Of a DNA stretch of 35,576 nucleotides, positions 1 to 10,184 are shown one piece after another (within the stretch, counting starts at the first letter, position 1; each line of letters opens with the position of its first letter). Both the position numbers and the translations under genes were made by a program. Under the pieces are notes generated by a model. That model ran no database searches and had not been told where the DNA came from. It saw nothing but the letters and a program-made list of their open reading frames with translations. Origin of the DNA: CAYSUS01 sp964434165 (GTDB taxonomy: Bacteria > Planctomycetota > Planctomycetia > Pirellulales > Thermoguttaceae); assembly GCA_964434165.1 (NCBI GenBank), contig CAYSUS010000074.1:1-35576 (forward strand). Reading direction: 5' to 3'.

Positions 1-1
1 C

Positions 2-2023
<2,022 letters not shown>

Positions 2024-2179
2024 CGGGGCGCCTCGGGCGCACGGTGGGGTGTAGATTGCGTGCCACCGAGCGTCTGGTCGAAACCGGGGCCGGCGTGCGG
2101 CCGCCCGCGATTCCGCGACGGCGGCCGATCGAGTGCCTCATGACAGCCGAGAGCCGCGGGGGAGGAGGACGGACGGAAG

Positions 2180-3100
2180 ATGCCCAAGGTACTTGTCGTG
2201 GACGATTCGAGCGTGGACCGCCGTTACATCGCGGGCCTGTTGCGCGATGCGTCCGAGCTTCGATTGCGCTACGCCGACAACGGGGCCGACGCCCTTAACC
2301 AGATGCGGGACGACCCGCCCGACCTGGTCATCACCGATCTGATCATGCCCGAGATCAACGGGCTCCAGCTCGTCGATGCGGTCCGCGAGCGGTTTCCGTT
2401 GGTTCCCGTGATCCTGCTGACTTCGCAGGGCAGCGAAGAGGTTGCGGTGCAGGCCCTCCAGCGCGGCGCGGCCAGCTACGTCCCCAAGCAAAGGCTTGCT
2501 CACCAGCTTCGCGACACGGTCGCCAGGGTCCTCGCGCTTTCCGGCCGCGAGCGGTCGCACTCGCGCCTGATGGGCTGCATGGCCGAAAGCCACTGCGCCT
2601 TCGTCATGGAGAACGATCCCCAGCTCATCCCGCCTCTGGTCGCCTACCTTCAGGACAGCCTCCGCCAGTTCGGCTTCTGCCGCGAGGCGGATTGCACGCG
2701 GGTGGGGGTAGCCCTGGAGGAAGCGCTTTCCAACGCCCTGCATCACGGCAATCTGGAGGTCGGCTCGGAGCTGCGCGGGAGCGACGATCAGAGATACTAC
2801 CGGCTCCTGGCGGAGCGCCGGCGGCAACCGCCCTACTCCGCGCGCCACGTGTACGTGGAGGCATCGTTGACGGGCGATCGGGCGGCGTTCGTCGTGCGCG
2901 ACGAGGGCGAGGGATTCGATCCCGCCGCCCTGCCCGATCCCACGGACCCCGCCAACCTGGAAAAGTGCAGCGGGAGGGGCATTCTTCTCATGCGGACCTT
3001 CATGGACGAGGTCTCCTTCAACCAGCGGGGCAACGCCGTGACCATGGTCAAGCGCTGCCGGCGCGGCGATCCAGGGGCGCCCCGTCCCGGGTCGAACTGA
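2180..3100 (+). CDS. Response regulator with C-terminal anti-sigma-type (RsbW-like) ATPase domain
   Basis: This 306-residue protein joins a receiver to a GHKL ATPase of the serine-kinase/anti-sigma type. Residues 1-120 form a REC domain with acidic pocket VVDDSS, phosphoacceptor Asp53 (VITDLIMPEING) and Lys in SYVPKQR. Residues from about 150 hold an HATPase_c_2-like domain: N-box GVALEEALSNALHHG, G1 VVRDEGEGFDP and G2-like GRGILLMRTFMDEV. In known families such domains phosphorylate or sequester anti-sigma antagonists. Here phosphorylation of the receiver would presumably gate that activity, which is inference. The start is supported by a purine-rich ribosome site, GGGGGAGGAGGA, upstream of the ATG. 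It follows the hybrid kinase in the same direction, so phosphotransfer from that HPt is plausible. Its last 53 bp overlap the 3' end of rlmN on the other strand. No STAS antagonist or sigma factor gene is visible nearby. Confidence 0.9.
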   Translation: MPKVLVVDDSSVDRRYIAGLLRDASELRLRYADNGADALNQMRDDPPDLVITDLIMPEINGLQLVDAVRERFPLVPVILLTSQGSEEVAVQALQRGAASYVPKQRLAHQLRDTVARVLALSGRERSHSRLMGCMAESHCAFVMENDPQLIPPLVAYLQDSLRQFGFCREADCTRVGVALEEALSNALHHGNLEVGSELRGSDDQRYYRLLAERRRQPPYSARHVYVEASLTGDRAAFVVRDEGEGFDPAALPDPTDPANLEKCSGRGILLMRTFMDEVSFNQRGNAVTMVKRCRRGDPGAPRPGSN

Positions 3101-4241
3101 CCGGCCCCGATTGGCCCTTCCCCCTGCGCCCGCGCCCCTCGCTCTTGCCTGCGGCCACGCGCCGCCGCAACTGCCCGCAGGCCGCGTCGATGCGGTCGCC
3201 CTTGCGGTAACGGACCTTGACCGAGAGGCCCCCGTCTTGCAGGGACCTCACGAAAGCGGCCGTGGCCTGGGGCGACGGGGTGCGATAGGGCAAGCCCGCA
3301 ACGGGATTGAACGGAATCACGTTCACCAGCGCCGGGCGGCCGCGAAGCAGGTTCGCAACGCCCCGAGCATGCGACGGGCCGTCGTTGATTCCGGCCAGAA
3401 GCACGTACTCGTAGGTCACGCGCCGGCCGGTCTTCTCGAAGTAGTCGTCGGCCGCGCGGAGGATCTCGGCGATCCCCACCTTGCGGTTGGCCGGCACCAA
3501 ACGGTTTCGCAGCTCGTCGTCCGGCGCATGCAGCGACACGGCCAGGTGATACGGAAGGTTCGCTTCGGCCAGACGACGCAGCGCTCGCGGCAGGCCGACC
3601 GTGGAGATGGTCACGCGCCGGGCGCTGATCCCCAGTCCGCTGGAGTCCGTCGCCGCGGCCAGGGCGGGCAGCAGGCCGTCGAGGTTCGCCAGCGGCTCGC
3701 CCATGCCCATCACCACCACGTGGCTGAGCCGCTCCTCGGCGCCAAGCAGCCGGTTGAGCTGGAGCAGCTCCTCGAGGATCTCGCCGGTGGAAAGATCGCG
3801 GACCACGCCGTCCATACCGCTCGCGCAGAACACGCATCCCATGGCGCAGCCCACCTGGGTGCTGACACAGGCGGTGCGATGATGCCGGTCGTCGCGGAGC
3901 AGGACGCATTCGATCCGCTCGCCGTCGGCCAGCTCAAGCAGGAGCTTCTCGGTGCCGTCGTCGGACCGCTGGTGCGCGACGATCGTGGCCGACCAGATGC
4001 GAAGCTCCGCGGCCAGCTCCTCGCGGAGCGCCTTGGGAAGGTCGGTCATCTCCTCGAAATCCGCGGCGCGGCGCCCCAAGAGCCAGCGGCGGATCTGCCC
4101 CGCCCGATACGCTGGCAGACCGCGCTCCGCCAGCCAGGAAGTCAGTCGATCGGGCAGCAGATCGAGAAGGTGTGGCACGACGGGGCTGGGCTGCGCGGCA
4201 AGGTCGAAGGGGGGAGCTCCTGCTCCTGAAGTCCATCCCAC
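3048..4241 (-). CDS. rlmN: 23S rRNA (adenine(2503)-C(2))-methyltransferase / tRNA A37 methyltransferase
   Basis: A radical-SAM enzyme that methylates C2 of A2503 in 23S rRNA and, in some bacteria, A37 of tRNAs. The radical-SAM cluster motif C-x3-C-x2-C is at Cys132, Cys136 and Cys139 (GCAMGCVFCASGMDG). The second catalytic cysteine near the C-terminus is in DAACGQL. Other family marks are GMGEPLANLDG, RRVTISTVGLP, LAVSLHAPDDELR, NVIPFNPV and the N-terminal DLLPDRLTSWLAERGLPAYRAGQI segment. The GTG at 4241 gives the longest reading but has no clear ribosome site. A second GTG just before PHLLDLLP could be the real start, which would drop about 20 weakly conserved residues. A basic tail of about 35 residues (rich in R, G, K) follows the catalytic domain and overlaps the 3' end of the REC-ATPase gene. 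Single gene, convergent with its left neighbour. Confidence 0.95.
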   Translation of the reverse strand: MGWTSGAGAPPFDLAAQPSPVVPHLLDLLPDRLTSWLAERGLPAYRAGQIRRWLLGRRAADFEEMTDLPKALREELAAELRIWSATIVAHQRSDDGTEKLLLELADGERIECVLLRDDRHHRTACVSTQVGCAMGCVFCASGMDGVVRDLSTGEILEELLQLNRLLGAEERLSHVVVMGMGEPLANLDGLLPALAAATDSSGLGISARRVTISTVGLPRALRRLAEANLPYHLAVSLHAPDDELRNRLVPANRKVGIAEILRAADDYFEKTGRRVTYEYVLLAGINDGPSHARGVANLLRGRPALVNVIPFNPVAGLPYRTPSPQATAAFVRSLQDGGLSVKVRYRKGDRIDAACGQLRRRVAAGKSEGRGRRGKGQSGPVSSTRDGAPLDRRAGSA

Positions 4242-4391
4242 AAGGAGAATCGGGCGGCCGCGAGCAGCCCGCGATCCCCTCGAAACACCCTCTGCATTCT
4301 ACGTACCCCGAACCGCCGCGCCATGGCGGTCGTTCGTGGCCTGGGCGGATTGCAGGCCGCAATCGCGCGGAAAAGCCGGGAGAAACTCGCA

Positions 4392-4421
4392 TTGACAACC
4401 CGCCGATCGGGGGTCTAAAAT
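4392..4421 (+). promoter_or_regulatory. Sigma70-type promoter of the triple secretin-like gene
   Basis: TTGACA at 4392-4397 and TAAAAT at 4416-4421 are separated by 18 bp. This is a perfect -35 and a 5/6 -10. It predicts transcription starting near 4428. That leaves an approximately 90-nt leader before the ATG at 4521 and argues against the upstream TTG/ATG (4434/4437) as starts, because they would lie within 10 nt of the transcript end. Confidence 0.7.
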
Positions 4422-4520
4422 CCCGCCCTCCTCTTGATGGCCATTGAGGATCGGGATGTGCCGCGCTCACCGTACGTTCCTCAAAGCGATCCCGACTTGC
4501 GCGAGGAAAGGATTCCTCCC

Positions 4521-7500
4521 ATGTCCGTCGAACATGAAACGCCGGCCGCCTCGTCTGCCGAGCCGGGACCGCCCCGCCTGAGTCGCGCCATGCAGCTCCT
4601 GCTGGCTTCCGGGATCCTCGGCGGAGCACTGGGACTGCTGGCGTTCGTCAGCGTGCTGGTGCTGCTCTGGAATCACATCGACCGAAACCTGCCTGCGGAA
4701 ACCGTGGCGACGGGGGGCCCGCCATCTGGGGCGGGGCGTTCGGAGCGCGTGCCGCCAATCGTGGTGATGCCCTCGGAGGATCGCGCCACGCCTCCGCCGA
4801 GCGATGAGACCGCCCGACTGGACTCGGGAGATCTTGACGAGGCCGTCCGGGACCGCACGAAGGTTCATTTGGCGGTGCGATTCGTTCAGTTGGATTTGCA
4901 TGCCCTGGGGGATCTGCGCCGCCGTGGGGAGGCGACGTGGAAACCCGCCGAGACGCGCCTTGTCGAAGCGCTCTGTGCCGCCGACGGTCACACCGCACCG
5001 TGCCCCCTGGACGAGCCGAAGCCGTCCTCCTTGGATGCCTGGCTGGACGACATGGAGCAGCGGGGGGTGGTCCGCGAGATGGGCGCTGCCCGCATCACCA
5101 CCGAGCACTCGCTGCCGGCCCGGGCCGAGCTGGCGGCCCCGCCGCGCCGGACCGCCCGGGACCGACGCGGAACACGATTCCCGGCGTTGCCGGTCACGTT
5201 CTCCTGCCTGCCGCGGCTTCTGGACGAGGAGCGCCTGGTGGTGGACGTGTCCGTGGACTCTGCTGCGACCTCGCCGGCCAACGCGTACGGAGGCCGAGAG
5301 GCCGGCGGCTCCGTGAACGCCAGGGTGGAGCTGGCGCACGGCCAGACCGTGGTGCTCGCCGGCCCGACTCAAGCCGTTCCGGCCGGCTCCGCCATGCGCC
5401 AGGCCCTGCTGGTCAGTGCCGAGCTGGAGCAGCCTGCCGAACCCGAGCGAGTCCAGCCCCTCTCGGAGACCGAGCGATTGGACCGTCGTGCCGAGCAGTG
5501 CCGCTACCTCCAGAAATGTCTCGCGAAGGAGTTTCCCGCCAGCCAGATCAAGCTCAGCCTGGCGGCCGGCAAGCTGTTTGTTCACGGCTCGGCGCCGAAC
5601 GACAAGGAGATGTCGCGCATCCTTGCCGTGGTGCGCCGCCGCGCGGTCGATGAGTGGTCGCTGGTCGAGCCGGCCCCGAGGTTGTCCTACGGGTCGCCGC
5701 TCCGGCAGGCACCCGAGTCGCTCGTGGTCAACATGCTGCGGACTCCTCCGCGGCAGCAGGTGCTCGTGCGTTTGCGGGTGCTGGAGCTCGGCCCCCAGGC
5801 GGTCGATTCCCTCGGCCGGCTGGCAACGGCGGGTCAGGCCTCCATGCTGGACACGGCCTTGGAGGCGGTCAAGCCGCTGCTGCGCCTCGAAGGGCCGGGA
5901 CAGAGCCTCGTGCTCGACGAGACGCCCGACGAGGCGATCGGTCGGCTCGCCCGCCGGGGCCTGGTCCGCGTGCTCAACGAACCCACGCTGGTGACCACCA
6001 GCGGACGGAAGGGGACGCTGTTGCTGGGCAACCAGATCGAATGGCCGCTGGGCGTGGAGAACGCCCCGTCGCGTCACAAGCTTGCCGGCCTGTTCGCCGA
6101 ACAGCCGGGCGGGGGAGATGCCTATCGCGTCGGCACCACGTTCACCGTGCTCCCCGAGGTGCTCCAGGGCGACCGCATCCGCCTGGAGGTCACCCCGGAC
6201 GTGCGGCGCCTGGTGGACGACGGGCGACGCAGTGATCCGCCTCGCCTGGTGCTCCAATCGCAGTCGATCACCGCGGCCGCCGTGCTCGAGCCGGGACAGA
6301 CCCTGGTGGTTTCCGGGGTCCCGGTCGATCCCACGGCCGAGGGCTCCCGCCCCGCCGCGCACGCCCAGAGCGTGGCCAGACGGCTTCTCTTCGTCACCCC
6401 CGAGCTGGTCGGCGTGCCGGAGGCCTCGCACACCGCCTCAACGCCGGCCGCCGCGGTCGCCGTTCCCGAGCCGCGCGTGGGCGACGAGTCCACCCTCGAC
6501 GTACCCGATCGCCAGACCGCCGTGATCGACATCCCGTCGCGAGCTTCGGCGCAGGAAGGGACCCTTGCGGCTTTCTTTCGCAAGCATGGCGGCCCGCTGC
6601 GCCGCGGAGAGCTCCGCTCGGCGGAAGCCCCCAGGGAAGAGGAGAAGACCGAGCGCCTGCCGCCGGTCGATGAGGAGTTGACCGCGCTAAGCAAGGTCGT
6701 CCGAGCCGGTGAGCTGTTCGTTCCCGTGGATGGGTTTCGCGTGGTGGCGACGACCAAGGACGTTCTCCGCGCGACCGCCGTCGATCCCCTGATCTGCCAG
6801 GTGACCCGCTCCGGCGACCGCGAAGTCACCCTGGCCGGCAAGGCCGCCGGCGCGACGCACGTGAGCGTGTGGTTCCGCGACTCGAACACGCCGCCCGTCA
6901 GCTTCAAGCTCCATGCCGTCGGCGACGTCGCCGCGGAACAGCAGAAGCGGAAGCGGATCGAGACGCTCGAGGAAGTGGTCGAGGAGATCTTCCCGAGAAG
7001 CCGAATCCGACTGCATTTCGACGGCGATCGCCTGGTGGTCGAGGGCGATACGTCCACGCGCGTCGAGGCTTCGCAGGTTCTCGCGGTGGTCCGGGGCGAG
7101 GCCCGTGCGGCCGCGGCCGACGGGCCGCTGGAGGTGGTCGATCGGCTGCGCGTCCTGGGCCGCGACGAGGTGGCCCTGCGCGTGCAGTTCCTGGCCGTGG
7201 AGCCGGCCGTGCTTCGCCGGGCGGCCGCCGACGTGGAGCGGGAACGGCCCCGACTGGCGCCCTTGGCGGCTCGGCTTCTGCACCTGGCCGAAAAGGGCGG
7301 CCAGGCTTTCATGCCGGCCGATCTGGCGGGCGACGTCACCGACGGAATCCGCCAGATGGAGCGGCTGGGACTCGTGCGGATTCTCGCGCAACCCAGCCTC
7401 GTCGCCAAGGACGATCGCCCCGCGGAGTACACCCTGGCACTCGACCCCCGACCGATCGGCAACGTCCCCTTCGGAGCCCGCATCCCCAGGCCTCAGCCGT

Positions 7501-7991
7501 CCACGGCCGTCTTCCGCTTCCTGCCTGAGGTGCTTTCGCACAATGCCATTCGACTCCGCGTCGAGGCCGAGCCCGCCTCCGAGACGGGGTCGGCAAGCCC
7601 CCGGCACACCAGCCCGACGGAGGCCGAGGTGCCGGTCGGCCAGGCCCTGGCCCTCGCCGATCTCGACTCCGATGCAGAGGACGATACCCGGCTGATCGTG
7701 CTCGTCATGCCCGAGTTGATCGATGTGGCCCCCGTCGCGGTGGGAAGCGGCGACGAGGCGCCGGCCGGCCCGTCGGACGCTCAAGGGCCGGGTTACACGG
7801 TCGCGGAGTCCCCGACGCAATATCCGCGCGCGGACGCGGGGTCGTCTCTCGGGCTGCCTGAAACGCAAAGGCCCGACGAACCGCGCAACGTGCTGCGTCT
7901 GCCGCCGACGCAGCCGATCCGCGTGCGGCGCGAGGAAGCGCCGTCCGGGGCCGACTCGAGCTCCAGTTCCGGCGGGACCATCGTGCGATAA
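4521..7991 (+). CDS. Membrane-anchored protein with three tandem secretin-like units
   Basis: The protein is 1156 residues from the ATG at 4521, which has an AAAGGA ribosome site 8 nt upstream. One hydrophobic segment (about residues 24-51) follows a short N-terminus; no lipobox is seen. The rest repeats a secretin-type plan three times. Each unit has a strand-rich opening (LAVRFVQLDLHALGDLR; LVRLRVLELGPQAVDSLG; LRVQFLAVEPAVLRRAA), then a middle motif (MEQRGVVREMGAARITT; LARRGLVRVLNEPTLVTT; MERLGLVRILAQPSLVAK), a strand-rich stretch (FSCLPRLLDEERLVVDV; FTVLPEVLQGDRIRLEV; FRFLPEVLSHNAIRLRV) and an end motif (ALLVSAELEQP; LLFVTPELVGV; LIVLVMPELID). Units 2 and 3 are preceded by BON-like segments, and unit 3 also by a CpaC/RcpA-type pilus N-terminal domain (about nt 6700-6930). 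Unit 1 is the most degenerate. Secretins form outer-membrane rings for pili or secretion. Whether this one does is unknown, and no pilus ATPase or platform gene is adjacent. Confidence 0.85.
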   Translation: MSVEHETPAASSAEPGPPRLSRAMQLLLASGILGGALGLLAFVSVLVLLWNHIDRNLPAETVATGGPPSGAGRSERVPPIVVMPSEDRATPPPSDETARLDSGDLDEAVRDRTKVHLAVRFVQLDLHALGDLRRRGEATWKPAETRLVEALCAADGHTAPCPLDEPKPSSLDAWLDDMEQRGVVREMGAARITTEHSLPARAELAAPPRRTARDRRGTRFPALPVTFSCLPRLLDEERLVVDVSVDSAATSPANAYGGREAGGSVNARVELAHGQTVVLAGPTQAVPAGSAMRQALLVSAELEQPAEPERVQPLSETERLDRRAEQCRYLQKCLAKEFPASQIKLSLAAGKLFVHGSAPNDKEMSRILAVVRRRAVDEWSLVEPAPRLSYGSPLRQAPESLVVNMLRTPPRQQVLVRLRVLELGPQAVDSLGRLATAGQASMLDTALEAVKPLLRLEGPGQSLVLDETPDEAIGRLARRGLVRVLNEPTLVTTSGRKGTLLLGNQIEWPLGVENAPSRHKLAGLFAEQPGGGDAYRVGTTFTVLPEVLQGDRIRLEVTPDVRRLVDDGRRSDPPRLVLQSQSITAAAVLEPGQTLVVSGVPVDPTAEGSRPAAHAQSVARRLLFVTPELVGVPEASHTASTPAAAVAVPEPRVGDESTLDVPDRQTAVIDIPSRASAQEGTLAAFFRKHGGPLRRGELRSAEAPREEEKTERLPPVDEELTALSKVVRAGELFVPVDGFRVVATTKDVLRATAVDPLICQVTRSGDREVTLAGKAAGATHVSVWFRDSNTPPVSFKLHAVGDVAAEQQKRKRIETLEEVVEEIFPRSRIRLHFDGDRLVVEGDTSTRVEASQVLAVVRGEARAAAADGPLEVVDRLRVLGRDEVALRVQFLAVEPAVLRRAAADVERERPRLAPLAARLLHLAEKGGQAFMPADLAGDVTDGIRQMERLGLVRILAQPSLVAKDDRPAEYTLALDPRPIGNVPFGARIPRPQPSTAVFRFLPEVLSHNAIRLRVEAEPASETGSASPRHTSPTEAEVPVGQALALADLDSDAEDDTRLIVLVMPELIDVAPVAVGSGDEAPAGPSDAQGPGYTVAESPTQYPRADAGSSLGLPETQRPDEPRNVLRLPPTQPIRVRREEAPSGADSSSSSGGTIVR

Positions 7992-8021
7992 CCGGGCTTT
8001 GCAGGATGCCCCCGGCACGGG

Positions 8022-8044
8022 CGCCGAGGAAGAGAGGCTCGGCG
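8022..8044. terminator. GC-rich stem-loop between convergent genes
   Basis: CGCCGAG (8022-8028) pairs with CTCGGCG (8038-8044) across a 9-nt loop. It lies in the 90-bp gap between the convergent secretin-like and deoxyribosyltransferase-like genes, where a bidirectional terminator would be expected. There is no T-tract on either side, so it is only a candidate. Confidence 0.3.
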
Positions 8045-8081
8045 ACGCGCCGGAAGCGGCCGACGTCCGTCGGGCAATCGC

Positions 8082-8639
8082 TTACTCGGCGTCCGCCGCA
8101 CGCGGCCTCGCAGCGAGCACGCTCTCCACGATCCGTTCCACCTCGCCGCTGGCGAGCGCCTCCTCCAGCGTGCGCAGGTCCTCGTAAACCGCGTGGCTGA
8201 GGAACCGCACGGTCCAGTTCCGGCGCATCGGGCTGATGGTGATCACGGCGGCCCCATGCTGGCAGGCCTCCCACATCTCGATGGCCGTGCCCATCGAGGC
8301 CTCCGGCACGAAGGCCACCAGCACGTCGATCTCGCGGCACATCAGGTTGTGCCCGAAGAAGACACGCCGTCCCGTCTCCTCGTCGTAGTGCAAGGAGCCG
8401 GCATGGTTGGTCAGAGGATCGTACACCTTGGCCTCGGGGAAGTGGGCGACGAACGCCCGCCGGAGGTGCTCGCGATACTCCTGGCCGTGCAAACGGTCGG
8501 TCCGGTGCGAGCCCTGCATGATGCCGGCCAGGAAGAACCGCAGGCCGGGCCGCCCGCCGCCCGGCGCCGGCGATCCGGTCGTGGAGCCCGACTGCGCGTA
8601 GCCCCCCGTTTCCTTGTTGCCGTCTGAGCGATCGACCAT
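8082..8639 (-). CDS. Nucleoside 2-deoxyribosyltransferase-like protein
   Basis: This 185-residue protein has the layout of the nucleoside 2-deoxyribosyltransferase fold. It has an N-terminal strand and turn (RFFLAGIMQGSHRTDR, about residues 33-48), a YREHLRRAF helix, VYDPLTNH, a hydrophobic strand with acidic residues (REIDVLVAFVPEASMGTAIEMWEA) and a last strand, GAAVITISPM. In the known family a glutamate in the segment like SMGTAIEMWEA is the nucleophile. Substrate specificity cannot be read here. The first 30 residues are Gly/Ser/Pro-rich and probably disordered. An AAGG-containing stretch lies about 10 nt before the ATG, which is a weak ribosome site. It is divergent from the M20 peptidase and convergent with the secretin-like gene, so it is probably transcribed alone. 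Alternatives within the same fold are a nucleotide hydrolase or an ADP-ribose-binding protein. Confidence 0.75.
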   Translation of the reverse strand: MVDRSDGNKETGGYAQSGSTTGSPAPGGGRPGLRFFLAGIMQGSHRTDRLHGQEYREHLRRAFVAHFPEAKVYDPLTNHAGSLHYDEETGRRVFFGHNLMCREIDVLVAFVPEASMGTAIEMWEACQHGAAVITISPMRRNWTVRFLSHAVYEDLRTLEEALASGEVERIVESVLAARPRAADAE

Positions 8640-8831
8640 CCGCTACGCGCCTTCTTTCGACTCGGTTCATGGGATAGGATAGTGCATTGGACTTCGGCAG
8701 GCCAGCAGCGGGGGGCCGTGGCGGGGTCGCGGATTGCGCCCGCTGCCTGCTTTCCTGGGCCGGTCTCCGGCGCCGCATGCGCGGGAAATGCCAGGTCCCC
8801 CCTGCTGCCAGGAGTGCTACCCGGAAAAACC

Positions 8832-10106
8832 ATGGGACGAGAACCGACCTCACGAGCCAGCAACCTTCGCAGGTCCCCGGGCAGGCGCGTCTTGTCGCGG
8901 TCCCAGGGTTCGCCGGGTCGCTTGGCGCCGGACCTGCGCGCCGCCGAAGCCCTGGTACTTCGACTCATGGCGATTCCGGGACGCAGCGGTCAGGAGAGCA
9001 AGGTGATGGAGTTCATCGCCCGGCAGCTTCGCCGCGGCGGCGTGCCCTCCGCGTCTCTGGGATTCGATCGCGCGCACCATCGCAGCCCGTTCGGCGGGGA
9101 GGTGGGCAATCTCGTACTCAAGCTGCCGGGAACGGTTCGTGGCCCGCGGCGCATGCTGATGGCCCACGCGGACACCGTCCCCCTGTGCGTCGGCAGCCGA
9201 CCCGTGCGGCGCGGAAGCCTGGTCACTCCCGCGGAGAAGACCACGGCCCTGGGAGCCGACGACCGGTCGGGCTGCGCGGTCCTCCTGGCCACGGCGCTGC
9301 AAACGGTGCGCGGCGGGCTTGACCATCCACCCCTGACGTTCTTCTGGACCGTGCAGGAGGAGCTGGGGCTCCTGGGGGCACGTTACGGCCGGCTGACTCT
9401 CCTGGGCGGCCCCCGGCTGGCCTTCAACTTCGACGGAGGATCGAGTGAGAAGGTCACCGTGGGCGCGACCGGCGGGCAGCGCTTGGGGGTCCGCATCCGG
9501 GGCATCGCCAGTCACGCGGGCGGAGCGCCCGAAGAGGGTGTCAGCGCCGTGGCCATTGCCTCGCTGGCCATCGCCCGTCTGCAGGAACAGGGCTGGCACG
9601 GTTTGATCCAGAAGGGAGGCCGGCGGGGCACGAGCAACATCGGCGTGATTCACGGAGGGGAGGCGACTAACGTCGTCATGCCCGAGGTCGAGATCCGCGC
9701 CGAAGCGCGGAGTCACGATCCGGCCTTCCGGCGCCGGATCGTCGCGGCCATCCGCGAGGCCTTCGAGAAGGCGGCCCGCGCAGTGCGCAATATCCACGGG
9801 CAGAGCGGCAGCGTGGAAATCGAGGATCGCACCGACTACGAGGCGTTCGAGCTGGCGTCCGACGAGCCGTGTGTGCTCGCCGCGGAAGCGGCCATCCGCT
9901 CCGTGGGCGGGGAACCGGTCAGGGCGATATCCAACGGCGGACTCGACGCCAATTGGCTCTCGGCGAGGGGAATTCCGACGGTGACCCTCGGCTGCGGCCA
10001 GCGCGATCCCCACACGTGTTCCGAGCGTCTGGACCTGGACGAGTTCCGCCGAGCCTGCCGGGTCGCCTTGCGCCTGGCCACCGCAACGGAGCGGGACGCG
10101 GACTGA
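8832..10106 (+). CDS. M20-family metallopeptidase (PepT/tripeptidase-like)
   Basis: A di-zinc exopeptidase-type protein of 424 residues. Metal-binding and catalytic segments appear in the family order: LMAHADTVP (first His, then Asp), ALGADDRSG (bridging Asp), TVQEELGLLGA (Glu-Glu), FNFDGGSSEK (Asp) and RDPHTCSE near the C-terminus (last His). Between them lies a dimerisation domain (GATGGQRLGVRIRG through IRAEARSHD) with SHAGGAPEEGVSAVAIAS. The pattern is nearest to PepT/YpdE-like aminopeptidases, although other M20 members such as deacetylases remain possible. The ATG at 8832 was chosen because the upstream 50 codons back to 8682 look non-coding; no strong ribosome site is seen. The first 35 residues are basic and Ser-rich with no clear signal peptide, so a cytoplasmic location is likely. 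The BFD-like gene follows after 78 bp. Confidence 0.92.
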   Translation: MGREPTSRASNLRRSPGRRVLSRSQGSPGRLAPDLRAAEALVLRLMAIPGRSGQESKVMEFIARQLRRGGVPSASLGFDRAHHRSPFGGEVGNLVLKLPGTVRGPRRMLMAHADTVPLCVGSRPVRRGSLVTPAEKTTALGADDRSGCAVLLATALQTVRGGLDHPPLTFFWTVQEELGLLGARYGRLTLLGGPRLAFNFDGGSSEKVTVGATGGQRLGVRIRGIASHAGGAPEEGVSAVAIASLAIARLQEQGWHGLIQKGGRRGTSNIGVIHGGEATNVVMPEVEIRAEARSHDPAFRRRIVAAIREAFEKAARAVRNIHGQSGSVEIEDRTDYEAFELASDEPCVLAAEAAIRSVGGEPVRAISNGGLDANWLSARGIPTVTLGCGQRDPHTCSERLDLDEFRRACRVALRLATATERDAD

Positions 10107-10184
10107 GCATTCCGGTTGCCGAACCCGTCCGGCCTCCGCCGTCTCCAGGACTCCCGAGGCCCTGATACACCAACCGAACGGATC

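Noticed and set aside
4434..4520. TTG/ATG starts at 4434 and 4437 for the triple secretin-like gene
   Set aside because: They lie within about 10 nt of the predicted transcription start and lack a ribosome site, whereas the ATG at 4521 has one.
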